Positions 47,449 to 57,921 of a stretch of 64,000 nucleotides of DNA are shown here, in pieces. The DNA lies in NCBI GenBank assembly GCA_963693085.1, contig OY856409.1:1613569711-1613633710 (forward strand), read 5' to 3'. This DNA is from Alisma plantago-aquatica. Lineage: Eukaryota; Streptophyta; Magnoliopsida; Alismatales; Alismataceae. Position numbers and translations under genes: made by a program. The notes beneath the pieces are model-generated. The model saw nothing but the letters and a program-made list of their open reading frames with translations. It searched no databases and was not told the origin of the DNA. Numbering within the stretch: the first letter of the stretch is position 1; each line of letters starts with the position of its first letter.

Positions 47449-48997
47449 TGTTGATGCATGTGTTTTTAGTCATTATTACAGGCACATTTGACCTTGATTT
47501 CATGTGTAGATTAGTCATTTATTTGATTTATTATGCATGTAATGACATATATGGCATGTTTCTATTGAATGCATCAAATTATTTGATTTTAACAATTTTA
47601 TGTATTATTTTATGCATCCCAAGTAATTATGTTGTTTTTGTGTGTTTTTAGGTACAAGGAAGTTCCACAGACGTGGTGCTACCGACCTGGTAAAAGTAGG
47701 TGGTACTGACTTGAATTCAGTGATGAACTTGAGACTCGCCTAAAGTTGGTGCTACCGAAACAACATTAGTAAACCCCTGCATGATTCGAGAAAATGTGGT
47801 GCTATTGAGTTTCCAACTCGGTACTACTGAGTTAACGTCAGGGAGGCAGTTCGAAAATCACAAATCTCAGTGCTATTGAGTCTAGTTGATAGTATCGGCA
47901 TGATCGAGATCACATGACTAAACCTAAGTGACTCAGTACTACCAACTCACCTAGTTGGTACTACTGAGTCTGCCTGATTTGGCCATCTATAGATTTCACT
48001 CTAATCCAACAGTGGATGTTAATTTGTACCCTAAGTGCCTTCTATGACTTAGGGGGATGATGGCCAGAATGAAGGGAGAGTTGTTTTTCATTGCACAACA
48101 ACCACAGAGAGAGAAGAGAAGATCTGAGGACCGAAAGCTTCAACCAGGAGGATTTGAGCACCTCCAAAGGATGATTCTCTTGTCGAAAGACAACAGAATG
48201 CACGTATAATGGAAAAGATCTTTCGCAAGGGCAGAGATGTTGGGGTTACTTTAGTTTCCTAATACTTCCCACATTTTTATTCTTCCTTTCTATGTATTCG
48301 TCCATGAAAACCATGCAAGGCTAAAAACCTTCATTCCTTAGGATCTGGGAGTAGCCTTGATATACATTGTAATTAATTTCTATGCATTAATATCAATTTT
48401 ATCTCTTTTTACTAGATATAAATCTATAAAAGCTTTGTGTTCTACTTGTTCTTGATCACCATGAGTGGATTAATAAACGCTTAGTCATCTAGGGAGATAA
48501 ATTAAGGGTTGGAAAGCATAGATTTACCCGTGTACTGTTCCCTTTGGAAAAAGTGGAGTGTAGCGGGAGGAGAAACCCAGAGAATCAGCATAAAGCAACT
48601 AACTAATCAACCAATAACTGTGGAAGTGGGATTTTGCATTAGATTAGGTAGTGAATTACACTATGGAAGCAAGTAATCTTGGCTAAAGGATCCTTATCCA
48701 GGGATTGAGATAATAGATACTAGTGTGTGAGGTTAATTATTAGTGTTATCTGTGGTGAAACCACTATCCTAAAGAATTGATTCCATCACTGATTAATTGA
48801 ACCTTTAATTAATTTTATTTCTTCATTAGTTTTGTAACTCAAACCAATTCAACCATTTACATCTGGCCTAGCTAATTAGACTACAATTAGTAGTAGTCTA
48901 CTAGAGAAATGTTTCCATGTGTTCGACTCGAGCCTCAAAAGGGCCTATATTACTTTGATACGTTCACTTGTGTATAACGCACGATAAACATGTGTCA
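47449..48997 (+). repeat. Athila 5' LTR
   Basis: About 1.55 kb from TGTTGATGCATG to ATGTGTCA. Non-coding. Between 47670 and 47970 it carries many copies of an imperfectly palindromic motif, CTCGGTACTACTGAG or GTGCTACCGA. Confidence 0.72.
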
Positions 48998-49003
48998 AGT
49001 TTT

Positions 49004-49021
49004 TGGCACCATTTCTGAGGA
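49004..49021 (+). other. Degenerate tRNA-Asp-type primer-binding site of Athila
   Basis: TGGCACCATTTCTGAGGA, six bases from the LTR end, resembles the TGGCGCCGTTGCCGGGGA site usual in Athila/Tat elements with about five changes. Confidence 0.55.
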
Positions 49022-49455
49022 AATGACAACATCTAGCACTATAGTCAGCCACTCTATGCCAAAACATATTTTATTTTATTTTATCATATTCAAATTTCAT
49101 TCAAGATGAATTATAAGATATTTTTGATACATCACAAATTTCTTGCGCTAATACCCACTTTTCACTATATCAGGGAAACTAGTACATGGTGCATACCAGA
49201 GCCCTAGAATATGGAGAATCGTCCTCATCAGGCTTTGGAAAAGAAGAGCTCTTATAAGGAGAAAGGGAGATAGGTAGATCTGTGGATAGGTTCAACCAAA
49301 CCCCTCCACCGACACCCCCTCCTGAGAGACCTGTAACACCAGAAGAACCTGAGGTAGCATAAATGGCAGGAGAAGTAGAACTAACAATATGGGAAAGGAT
49401 AAAGGCTTCATCATCTATGGCCCATAAAGGGCCCATCAAAAGGTAAGCCATCAAT

Positions 49456-51001
49456 GTGGGCAGCCATAAGATAGATCCTGGACTTATTGCCTTAGTCAAA
49501 TCTCAATCGTTCCATGGCCATCCTTCTGAAGATCCAATGATGCATATCAGTAATTTTTTTGAGAATTGTGATATGGTCAAGATAGACAAGATCCCAAATA
49601 CTACAATATATCTTAAGTTGTTTTCATCTTCACTGGTGGATAGTGCAAAGTCATGGTTCAACAATCTTGATGATGAGATCATCGAGACATGGGATCAGAT
49701 GATAGATGCATTCTTTGAGCACTATTTTCCTCCACAAAAGACGAATGACCTAGTGAAGAAGATTCACAACTTTAGACAACAAGATAACGAGTCGTATTCA
49801 GAGGCATGGGAGAGGTTTCAGAATATGCTGAGAAATGTGCCTCATCATGGCATTGATCGACTGAGGCAGGCTAAGATCTTCTATTATGGCCTACACAAAG
49901 GGGAGAGAACAACTCTTGATAGTGCAGGAGCAGTTTCTTCCTCAACAACAAGTCTGCTCGCTGCCATGAAATCCTCAAGAACATGTCTAAAAACCAATCA
50001 TGGGGAGAACAAAGAGAGCTACTAGCAACCATTAAGAGTGTCGGGGAATCCAAAGTGATATCTGCTTTAAACAAGAATTTAGACCTAATTGCTAAGAAGC
50101 TATGTGCTAAAGACAGAGTTCTTACTGAGGAAGAAGAAGAAGAGTTCAAGTATGTGTGCCAGGGGCAATACAAGAACAATGACTATTCTTAGAGGAAGGA
50201 TCCCAAATTCTCTTGGAAGGATCCTAACAACTTCCAACAGGATCCATCATAGGCGTAACAACAACATCCTAATCCATAGCAGTATGGTGTCCAAGCACAA
50301 TATCAACCAAAGCCACATAAAATTGACAAGATTGAAGAAATGTTGGGTAAGATGTTGAGTCAGAATAAGCTATAGATTGCACAAACTCAAAGGGATCTTT
50401 AGAACGAAGGGCACGTATTCGCACCATAGAGACACAAATCTCTCAAATAGCGGCATATATGAGTGTACTAAAGCAACCAACCCAACAAGAATTTCTAGTG
50501 AACACCAATGTACCTTCTGAGAATCAGCATGTGAAAGTCATTCTACTATGCAGTGGAAAGAATCTACTAAATGATGCATTACAAGGTGCAGGTGCACAAG
50601 AAGCTACAAATCAAAGATGTAGAAGAATAAGTCATGTCAGCACAGGAGAAGATTGTAGAGGAGCAAGTTGATGAGGTTGGGGGTGATAAAACTCAAGCTT
50701 ATATCCCACCTCACCAGAGGGAACATGTGGTTCATGTACCATTTCCTAATAATTTAAATGCAACTAAGATGGACCGACAGTTCAAGAAATTTCTAGAGAA
50801 TTTTAGAAAGTTATTTATGAACATTCCCTTGATAGAAGCTATTGAGTAGATACCATCTTATGGGAAGTTTTTGAAGGACATAATTACAAAGAAGAGAGGG
50901 ATACTAGAGTTTGATGTTATGGTTCTGAAAGAGTAGGTTAGTGCTTTTATTTTGGGGACATTGCCTCCTAAAAGATAGGATCCATGATGCTTAAATATCA
51001 C
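49456..51001 (+). pseudogene. Athila gag and protease upstream region, broken
   Basis: The gag core is open at 49456-49935, with the retrotransposon gag signature around FSSSLVDSAKSWFNNL, YFPPQKTNDLVKKI and EAWERFQNMLRNVPHHGI. A frameshift near 49940 moves the frame; the next part (NKSARCHEILKNMSK..., to 50192) ends at a TAG. Downstream, degraded pieces keep Athila landmarks such as VILLCSGKN (about 50540) and KMDRQFKKFLENFRKL (50770-50820), with TAG codons at 50847 and 50935 and TAG/TGA near 50978-50990. The frame then runs into the target duplication at 51002 and resumes after 57926. Confidence 0.85.
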
Positions 51002-51240
51002 ATGCTTGATAACACCCAAATTAGCGCATATTTTCTATGCATTTTATCTATAGTTTTGTGCCACTTTAGTCTTAATATGCACTTTTTTTTTCATGTTTTA
51101 TGATTTCTGTCTCGCATTAGATAAAAGTAGTAAAAATAGCCAATAATGTAGCTAATTAGCCAATTTTTGACTTGCATGCACCGAAACTAGCCAATTTTGG
51201 GACACTCAAGTACCAAACCTGAAAAGACAAGAATTCCACC

Positions 51241-51475
51241 AGCTGGCTGATATGGTTAGGCCGATACGGCTACCCGATATGGTCTGGCCGATACGGCTGT
51301 CTGATAGGGCCTGGCCGATACGACTTCCCGATACGGCCGCCGACCGACACGGCCGCCGCCCGATACGGCCGCCACCCGATACGGCCGCCGACCGATACGG
51401 CTGCCCGATACGGTCTGCCTGATATGGCTGCCTGATATGGCCTAACCGATACAGCTGCCAGACACTCCCCCTGCC
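51241..51475. repeat. GATACGGCC tandem repeats upstream of the TATA box
   Basis: About 15 copies of GATACGGC/GATATGGC spaced by 7-11 bp of CTGCC or CGCC sequence, in U3 some 120 bp upstream of the TATA box. Matching array in the other LTR at 56370-56575. Confidence 0.88.
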
Positions 51476-51553
51476 CGACACGGTCCTCGGGCGAAAGTCA
51501 TATTGGCCCACATGATGCCTCAAGATCGAAGCCACGGATGAAGGACATGTGGA

Positions 51554-51596
51554 CCAATAAAAGCTACAACTCCCATCAACTCGCTGCATATAAATA
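51554..51596 (+). promoter_or_regulatory. LTR promoter: CCAAT and TATA box
   Basis: CCAATAAAAG at 51554 and CATATAAATAGCAG with TATAAATA at 51589-51596. Both are conserved in the 3' LTR (TATA at 56700-56707). Confidence 0.7.
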
Positions 51597-51699
51597 GCAG
51601 TTGCCAACATACAAAGACGAGGGAGCCAGAGGGAGGACCCGGCAAGAGCTAGTGCCTAGACCAAGGAGCTAGTGTGTCAAGTTCCCCAAAAATTCTACT

Positions 51700-51830
51700 G
51701 ACTGATACGGCCGCCGACCGATACAGGTGCCGACCGATACGGGTGCCGGCCGATACGGGTGCCGATCGATAAGGCCGTCGACCGATACGAGTGCCGACTG
51801 ATACGGCCGTCGACCGATACGGTCTAGAGA
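51700..51830. repeat. GATACGGGTGCCGACC tandem repeats downstream of the TATA box
   Basis: About eight copies of a 15-18-bp unit built on CCGATACGGGTGCCGA, in the transcribed part of the LTR. The 3' LTR has about five copies at 56813-56885. Confidence 0.88.
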
Positions 51831-52863
51831 GAGAGTGAGCCGAGGAGTCCAGAGGGACGAAGAGAAGACCCAAGGGCTGAGATCTGACCTACACAGAGGC
51901 CGAGGAGCGAGAGCCACCTCTCCTCTACGGGCTATATCTCTTCCCTCTTCTCTTTCATTCTACTGCATTCCTTTGTTTCTTGTACAAACGATGTTTATCC
52001 ATCTTTGTTCGGTGCCAGCTATGCTTGTCTATGGCTAGTTAGCTTCTTCTTGGCTATGCAGCCCGATCTGGGCATGTTTATATACTTTTGCCTTAAGCAA
52101 GTAGATTCATATCAGATCTAGTATGTTGCATGTTCTATTTTCTCTTTCCAAGTTATAATTGCTAGTTTGGTTGATCTCTTACTCGCTTGAACTGATGTTT
52201 CTTCCTATATCGAGAGATCCGTTGTAGGAATAGCTAAGAGATGATAGTTTGGATCTGAACCCGAGAGGAGGACGATCCAAGGTATTTTGTTCCTAACACC
52301 CCAGAATATCCTAAGACCCGAGAGGGAACTTAGTGTATTCTGAGGTGTTGATATGTCATTCCTCGAGAGAGGGTCATTGACATATTGTTGATGGTTCTAG
52401 TCACGCATCGTGGGAGCGAGTGGGGCAAAACCATAGGACAGATGCCACGGTGCATACTAGATGCTTTCTTGGGTGTTCGAGGGTTGTCTATGCCCAAGAA
52501 CGAGTGCATAGACTGCCCCGTTTGTGGTCACATAGCCAGGAACTCTCTTTCTCTGATTAGAAGACTCACAAGCTCTGTTTTGTTTTGTTTTCTTTTCTTT
52601 GTTTTGATTTATATCGTGACAACCTGCTAGACTAGTTCTAGCATTTACTTTTATCGACTATCGTCTTAGCTTATCTGACTAAAGAACGAGATTTGTGGCA
52701 TCCTAAACATCACCACGTCCCTATGTTCGACCCCGTATATCTACTTTGACCCCGTAATAAAAGTTGTGTGGGCCTAGAAGGTTTCGGGTTATAAATTTAA
52801 AGCTTGATTCCTTCCTTTGTCCCGCGTTCATTTTCAGATGCCAGAAAAAGGCCGATCAACTTT

Positions 52864-52881
52864 TGGCGTCGTTGCCGGGGA
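52864..52881 (+). other. Primer-binding site, tRNA-Asp type
   Basis: TGGCGTCGTTGCCGGGGA differs at one base from the complement of the 3' end of plant tRNA-Asp, five bases after the LTR. Confidence 0.9.
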
Positions 52882-53025
52882 GGTGGTTTTCCACGTTTAC
52901 ACGCCTAGTAGATTTTTTTTTTGTCACTATAAGTCTGTATATACATGCATAGTTTTCCTCTTGCTTTACACATACTTGTTCATATATACTAAATCACTTT
53001 TCTTTTTCTCATACCTTTTTCAGCC

Positions 53026-54687
53026 ATGGACCTTGCTTCCGCAAGACAAGTCATCTTGTCCACCTGTCCTCCCGAGTTTTTCCGTAGTTCCAACTGCTGA
53101 CAAATAATTGAAGGTCGTGCTCTGCAACTAGTCGAGTTATACTCACCTCCACCGTCATCATATGTTGAAATTCCAACAAAGGAGACTGCCAGTCAACCAT
53201 CGACTCCCATGCTATCATGGGATCAAGAACTGATCAAGGCAGTGGAGTTAGCTGGAGAAAGTGTCAAGGCACTCACCTCCCTAGTTCCTCATCTCCAAGA
53301 AAACGTCGATCCGCTCCAGCAACTATTAGACAAGCAGGAGCATCATCTCAAAGCAGCCATCGGGGCTCCAGACCGCAATAGTATTATAATTCAAACCGTT
53401 GAACAAGGATCCATCCTAAAGCATCAGTTTGATACGGCGGGTTCCCCTTACATGTGCATGGAAGAATCGACGGGTCTCGAAAGCATTGCTGCTCAAGTAC
53501 AACAACTTAATGATAAAGATGTTGAATAAGGCAGGAGGCTCCAAGAGCTCATCAATTTGGTTACAATTCAGTTACAACTGCCATCAAAAGACAACAAAGA
53601 TGTTAATCATTAAGACCGTTCCATTGGGTCTGAAGTGGAGTATGAATCACCATCCTATTCAGACCATCAACTGGATTCACTCAGATTTTTCTGTGAAGAA
53701 AAACCCACTTGGGAAATCCCTTCATTCTATCCAGATGACCCAGTTGATGAACCAATGGAAGAAATGAGTGATAGACATGAATGGGTCTATGATGACAATG
53801 ATGAAGACTCTAAAAGCCAAGTTTCCTCACAGCCAGAAGGTTGGCTAGAGGAACCAGAGTCAGATATTGAACCAGACCATAGTGACATCTCTCATATTGA
53901 GACTTGTCATTTCACTTTGAGCAGTACGTGAACCATGGTTTGGAATAATTTGTTCGACGATGATGATGACGACGATAGGAGCAGTGAGTACAGTAACAAA
54001 GACGAGTTGGAGAAGCATGAGCCATCATTTGCCACCATCCATTTATAAGGCTTGGTGGACATCAAGGGGGTAGGATGGACGGTTCACAACAACATGGCTG
54101 CTGAGCATGAAGACACCCCTGACTCCACGCCAGGTGATAAGCTTGGGGTGGTAGAAGTACAAAAATATTCTTCAGGGGATACTTTTTGCTTAGAAGATGA
54201 TTGGATGACTCAAACTGTACATGAAGATCTATTTGAACATCCAACCTCAAGTGTAGAGATGGAGAGAGAGGATATGAGTCATCAAGATGACATCCAACCT
54301 CTCTCATCCATCTCATCCTGCGTAGACATCCCAGGACCTTCATTTTCAGATTCATATAATGAAAGGTATCTTGAGGATGATTTGCCAAAGAATTCATCCC
54401 AGTGCAACTCAAATCAATTCCAGCACAAAGATGACTTCACTGAGTCGCCAGATTTTACTTTTCTTCTTCAGACTCGGCAGGGCCAACACATACGCCTATT
54501 CTACTCATATTATGTGGCGGAACCCGTCGGCAAGACACAGGTGACACTGGTCCCAAAGCTGAGAATTTGGGATCCCAGTGTCGGTATCGTGGGGCAATCA
54601 CCGCCTTTTCTCTTACCCACCCTCCCGCCCTTTTATTACAATAAATTTTGCTTTTCATGTTCTTGTTGGTTAATTTCTTTCCTCTAA
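53026..54687 (+). pseudogene. Decayed single ORF of unknown function in the non-autonomous element
   Basis: Begins MDLASARQVILS at the ATG at 53026, just after an acceptor-like TTTTTCAG. The same frame runs to 54687 (about 550 codons), interrupted by five stops: TGA 53098, TAA 53527, TAA 53611, TGA 53929, TAA 54046. The predicted protein is strongly acidic, with Asp/Glu-rich stretches (six consecutive Asp near 53960-53980), and has a helical segment near 53215-53330. The C-terminal part is hydrophobic (PPFLLPTLPPFYYNKFCF). I see no zinc knuckle, protease or polymerase motif and cannot assign a family. The consistent frame over 1.6 kb argues that it was once coding, perhaps a gag-like or accessory product. 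Confidence 0.6.
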
Positions 54688-56133
54688 CTGTTTTATATCC
54701 TTGCATCCATGCATCATCTTTAGAAATTCAATAACTGCCATTAATAATCATGCATTCATGCCTCACTATTTCAAGTTTAAGTCTTGCTCGAGGACGAGCA
54801 AACTCTTAAGATTGGGGTGGTAGGCTTCGCCCTTCTTTCTCTTCACCCTTCTTGCATGCATGTTTATTTCTTGCATATAGCATAAGCTTGTAGCTTCGCA
54901 ATTATGGCTATGTGGTGCGACTCTAATAGATAAATGCTTTACTTTATGCCTAATTGCACAGTTTTCATCTTAAAAATTTCTTGACCTCTTGCTTGACTTG
55001 CTCTTTGACTCTTTCCTTGAGTTTGGCAATAAATCTAAGGTTATGTCCCTTTTTCATAGCTTAAAGCTAAATTCCCTTGATCTATGTTGTGAATGGAAAA
55101 TCCATGGTAAAGGACCGTTGGAATGAGCTAAATCATGATTAAAGTCTCCTAGCTGCGAATTTCACAAGGTTGCCTCTATTCTAAGGATTCTTGAATCATA
55201 ATTGCTACTTCTCACACAGGTATCAAGCGGATTCTGATGGGCTTTGATCTATGATCAAGATGAAATGTTTCTCCTTGATGGACTACGTGCCTTCTCACAT
55301 TAGATTGAGTCAAAAAGATGAAAAATATAAAAATGTGCAAAAGTGGTTTGGCCGCCCATAAAATCCCAAAAATATCTATATAGTTCTCACCCAAGCCTAA
55401 AAATAGAATGCAGATGATAAAAGTCTGAGTGTGAACAATAAATGAGTGTTGTTTTCCCTTTTAGGAGAGTTGAGGATGGTGCCCAGCCAGTGTATGACTG
55501 CGCTCATGAATGTGGATATGTCGTGCCTGGTAGTACCACTCTAAAAGCTCATTAAAGAGTCACTTGGAACCCCCTAGGTGACTTATGAGATCATATTAGT
55601 AGCATGGTTGGTTTGGGCGCAGTACGAGGAGTTCATCTCACTGCTTTGGACCAACTGGTTTGGACTGCCAGAACTGTTGCTCGCTACATGGACCAACCTG
55701 ACGCAGATCGGGATCCTCAGAAGTCATTAGAGTCTTTTTGCTTTATTTCTTAGGACATGAATAAGTGAGAGGCATGGTATTTCTAATTGGTATGCATGGA
55801 TTCATGGTGATGGCTCATTACTCATCACCCGCGTGATCACCTAAGTGAAAACTCTTTCATGATCAAATAATTATGATTCAAACCCTCATGAGTATTGGCA
55901 GGCTATAGTGAATTCGCTTAATCTTGCCTGGAAATTCTTTGATCTTACTTTGGCAGGATTATGCTTGTTTGGTGGGGGTTTGTTCTGAGATGACATGGAT
56001 CAAGAGTATTGATGCTTTAAACTATTTTTTTTCTTAACCTTAGCATTTATTTCCAAGCTTAATTTGGATGTTATCTTTTGTTCTTTGAGCACAGTCTTGC
56101 TTGAGGACAAACAAGTTATAAGCTTGGGGTAGT
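54688..56133 (+). other. Non-coding 3' interior of the non-autonomous element with duplicated 3' cassette
   Basis: No gene. Two similar cassettes occur: TCTTGCTCGAGGACGAGCA followed by ATTGGGGTGGT at 54781-54822, and TCTTGCTTGAGGACAAACA followed by CTTGGGGTAGT at 56093-56133 beside the LTR. The second serves as the polypurine region. The TGCTCG...CGAGCA part of the first can form a small hairpin. Confidence 0.65.
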
Positions 56134-57921
56134 TGATAACACCCAAATTAGCGCATATTTTCTATACATTTTATCTATAGTTTTGTGCCACTTTAGTCTT
56201 AATATGCACTCTTTTGTTCATGTTTTATGATTTTTGTCTCGCATTAGATAAAAGTAGTAAAAATAGCCAATAATGTAGCTAATTAGCCAATTTTTGACTT
56301 GCAGGCACCGAAACTGGCCAATTTTGGGACTCTCAAGTACCGAACCTGAAAAGACAAGAATTCCAGCAGCTGGCTGATATGGTCGGGCTGATATGGCTGC
56401 TCGATATGGTCTGGCCGATACGGCTGCCCGATAGGGCCTGGCCGATACGGCTGCCCGATACGGCCGCCGACCGATACGGCCGCCGCCCGATATGGCCTCT
56501 GACCTATACGGCTGCCCGATACGGTCTGCTTGATATGGCTGCCCGATACGGCCTGACCGATACAGCTGCCAGACACTCCCCCTGCCCGACACAGCCGTCG
56601 GGCAACAGTCATATTGGCCCACCTAATGCCTTAAGATCGAAGCCACGGATGAAGGACATGTGGACCAATAAAAGCTACAACTCCCATCAACTCGCTGCAT
56701 ATAAATAGCAGTTGCCAACCTACAAAGAGGAGGGAGCCAGAGGGAGGACCCGGCAAGAGCTAGTGCCTACACCAAGGAGCTAGTGTGTCGAGTTCCCCAA
56801 AAAGTCTACTGACTGATACGGCCACCGACCGATACAGGTGCCGACCGATACGGGTGCCGACCGATACGGCCGCCGACCAATACGGTCTAGAGAGAGAGTG
56901 AGCCGAGGAGTCCAGAGGGACAAAGAGAAGACCCAAGGGCCGAGATCCGACCTGCACAGAGGCCGAGGAGCGAGATCCACCTCTCCTCTACGGGCTATAT
57001 CTCTTCCCTCTTCTCTTTCATTCTACTGCATTCATTTGTTTCTTGTACAAACGATGTTTATCCATCTTTGTTCGATGCCATCTATGCTTGTCTATGGCTA
57101 GTTAGCTCCTTCTTGGCTATGCAGCCCGATCTGGGCATGTTTATATACTTTTTCCTTAAGCAAGTAGATTCATATCAGATCTAGTATGTTGCATGTTCTA
57201 TTTTCTCTTTCCAAGTTATGATTGCTAGTTTGGTTGATCTCTTACTCGCTTGAACTGCTATTTCTGCCTGTATCGAGAGATCCGTTGTAGGAATAGCTAA
57301 GAGACAATAGTTTGGATCTGAACCCGAGAGGAGGACGATCCAAGGTATTCTGTTCCTAACACCCCAGAATATCCTAAGACTCGAGAGGGAACTTAGTGTA
57401 TTCTGAGGTGTTGATATGTCATTCCTCGAGAGAGGGTCATTGATATATTGTTGATGGTTCTAGTCACGCATCACGAGAGCGAGTGGGGTGAAACCACAGG
57501 ACAGATGCCACGGTGCATACTAGATGCTTGCTTGGGTGTTCGAGGGTTGTCTATGCCTGAGAACAAGTGCATAGACTGCCCCATTTGTGGTTACATAGCT
57601 AGGAACTCTCTTTCTCTGATTAGTAGACTCACGAGCTCTGTTTGGTTTTGTTTTCTTTTCTTTGTTTTGATTTATATCGTGACAACCTGCTAGACTAGTT
57701 CTAGCATTTACTTTTATCGACTATCGTCTTGGCTTATCTGACTAAAGAACGAGATATGTGGCGTCCTAAATGTCACCACGTCCCTGTGTTCGACCTCGTA
57801 TATCTACTTAGACCCTGTAATAAAAGTTGTGGGGGCCTAGAAGGTTTCAGGTTATAAATTTAAAGCTTGATTCCTTCCTTTATCCCGCGTTCATTTTTGG
57901 ATGTGAGAAAAAGGCTGATTA
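56134..57921 (+). repeat. 3' LTR of the non-autonomous element
   Basis: 1788 bp, starts TGATAACACCC and ends GGCTGATTA directly before the second ATGCT. Same promoter elements as the 5' copy. Shorter mainly through fewer GATACGG-type units. Confidence 0.93.

Larger units (their letters stand above)
51007..52858 (+). repeat. 5' LTR of the non-autonomous element
   Basis: 1852 bp. CCAAT at 51554-51558, TATA box TATAAATA at 51589-51596, AATAAA at 52756-52761. Two clusters of GATACGGCC repeats flank the promoter (51241-51475 and 51700-51830). The 64-bp excess over the 3' LTR is explained by more repeat units in the second cluster. Confidence 0.93.
51007..57921 (+). mobile_element. Non-autonomous LTR retrotransposon (LARD-like), TSD ATGCT
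   Basis: LTRs 51007-52858 and 56134-57921 start TGATAACACCC and end GATCA/GATTA. The target duplication ATGCT lies at 51002-51006 and 57922-57926. A near-perfect tRNA-Asp primer site follows the 5' LTR, and a G-rich tract (AGCTTGGGGTAG) precedes the 3' LTR. The 3.3-kb interior has no protease, reverse transcriptase, RNase H or integrase, only one decayed ORF of unknown function. Primer site and ends suggest that an Athila/Tat-lineage element mobilises it, which is inference. Removing it and one TSD copy rejoins the Athila protease reading frame. Confidence 0.93.

Noticed and set aside
51206..51873. Arg/Tyr/Pro-rich repeat proteins in the LTRs at 51206-51873 and 56218-56980
   Set aside because: Translations of the GATACGGCC repeats; no start context or domain, and differing between LTR copies.
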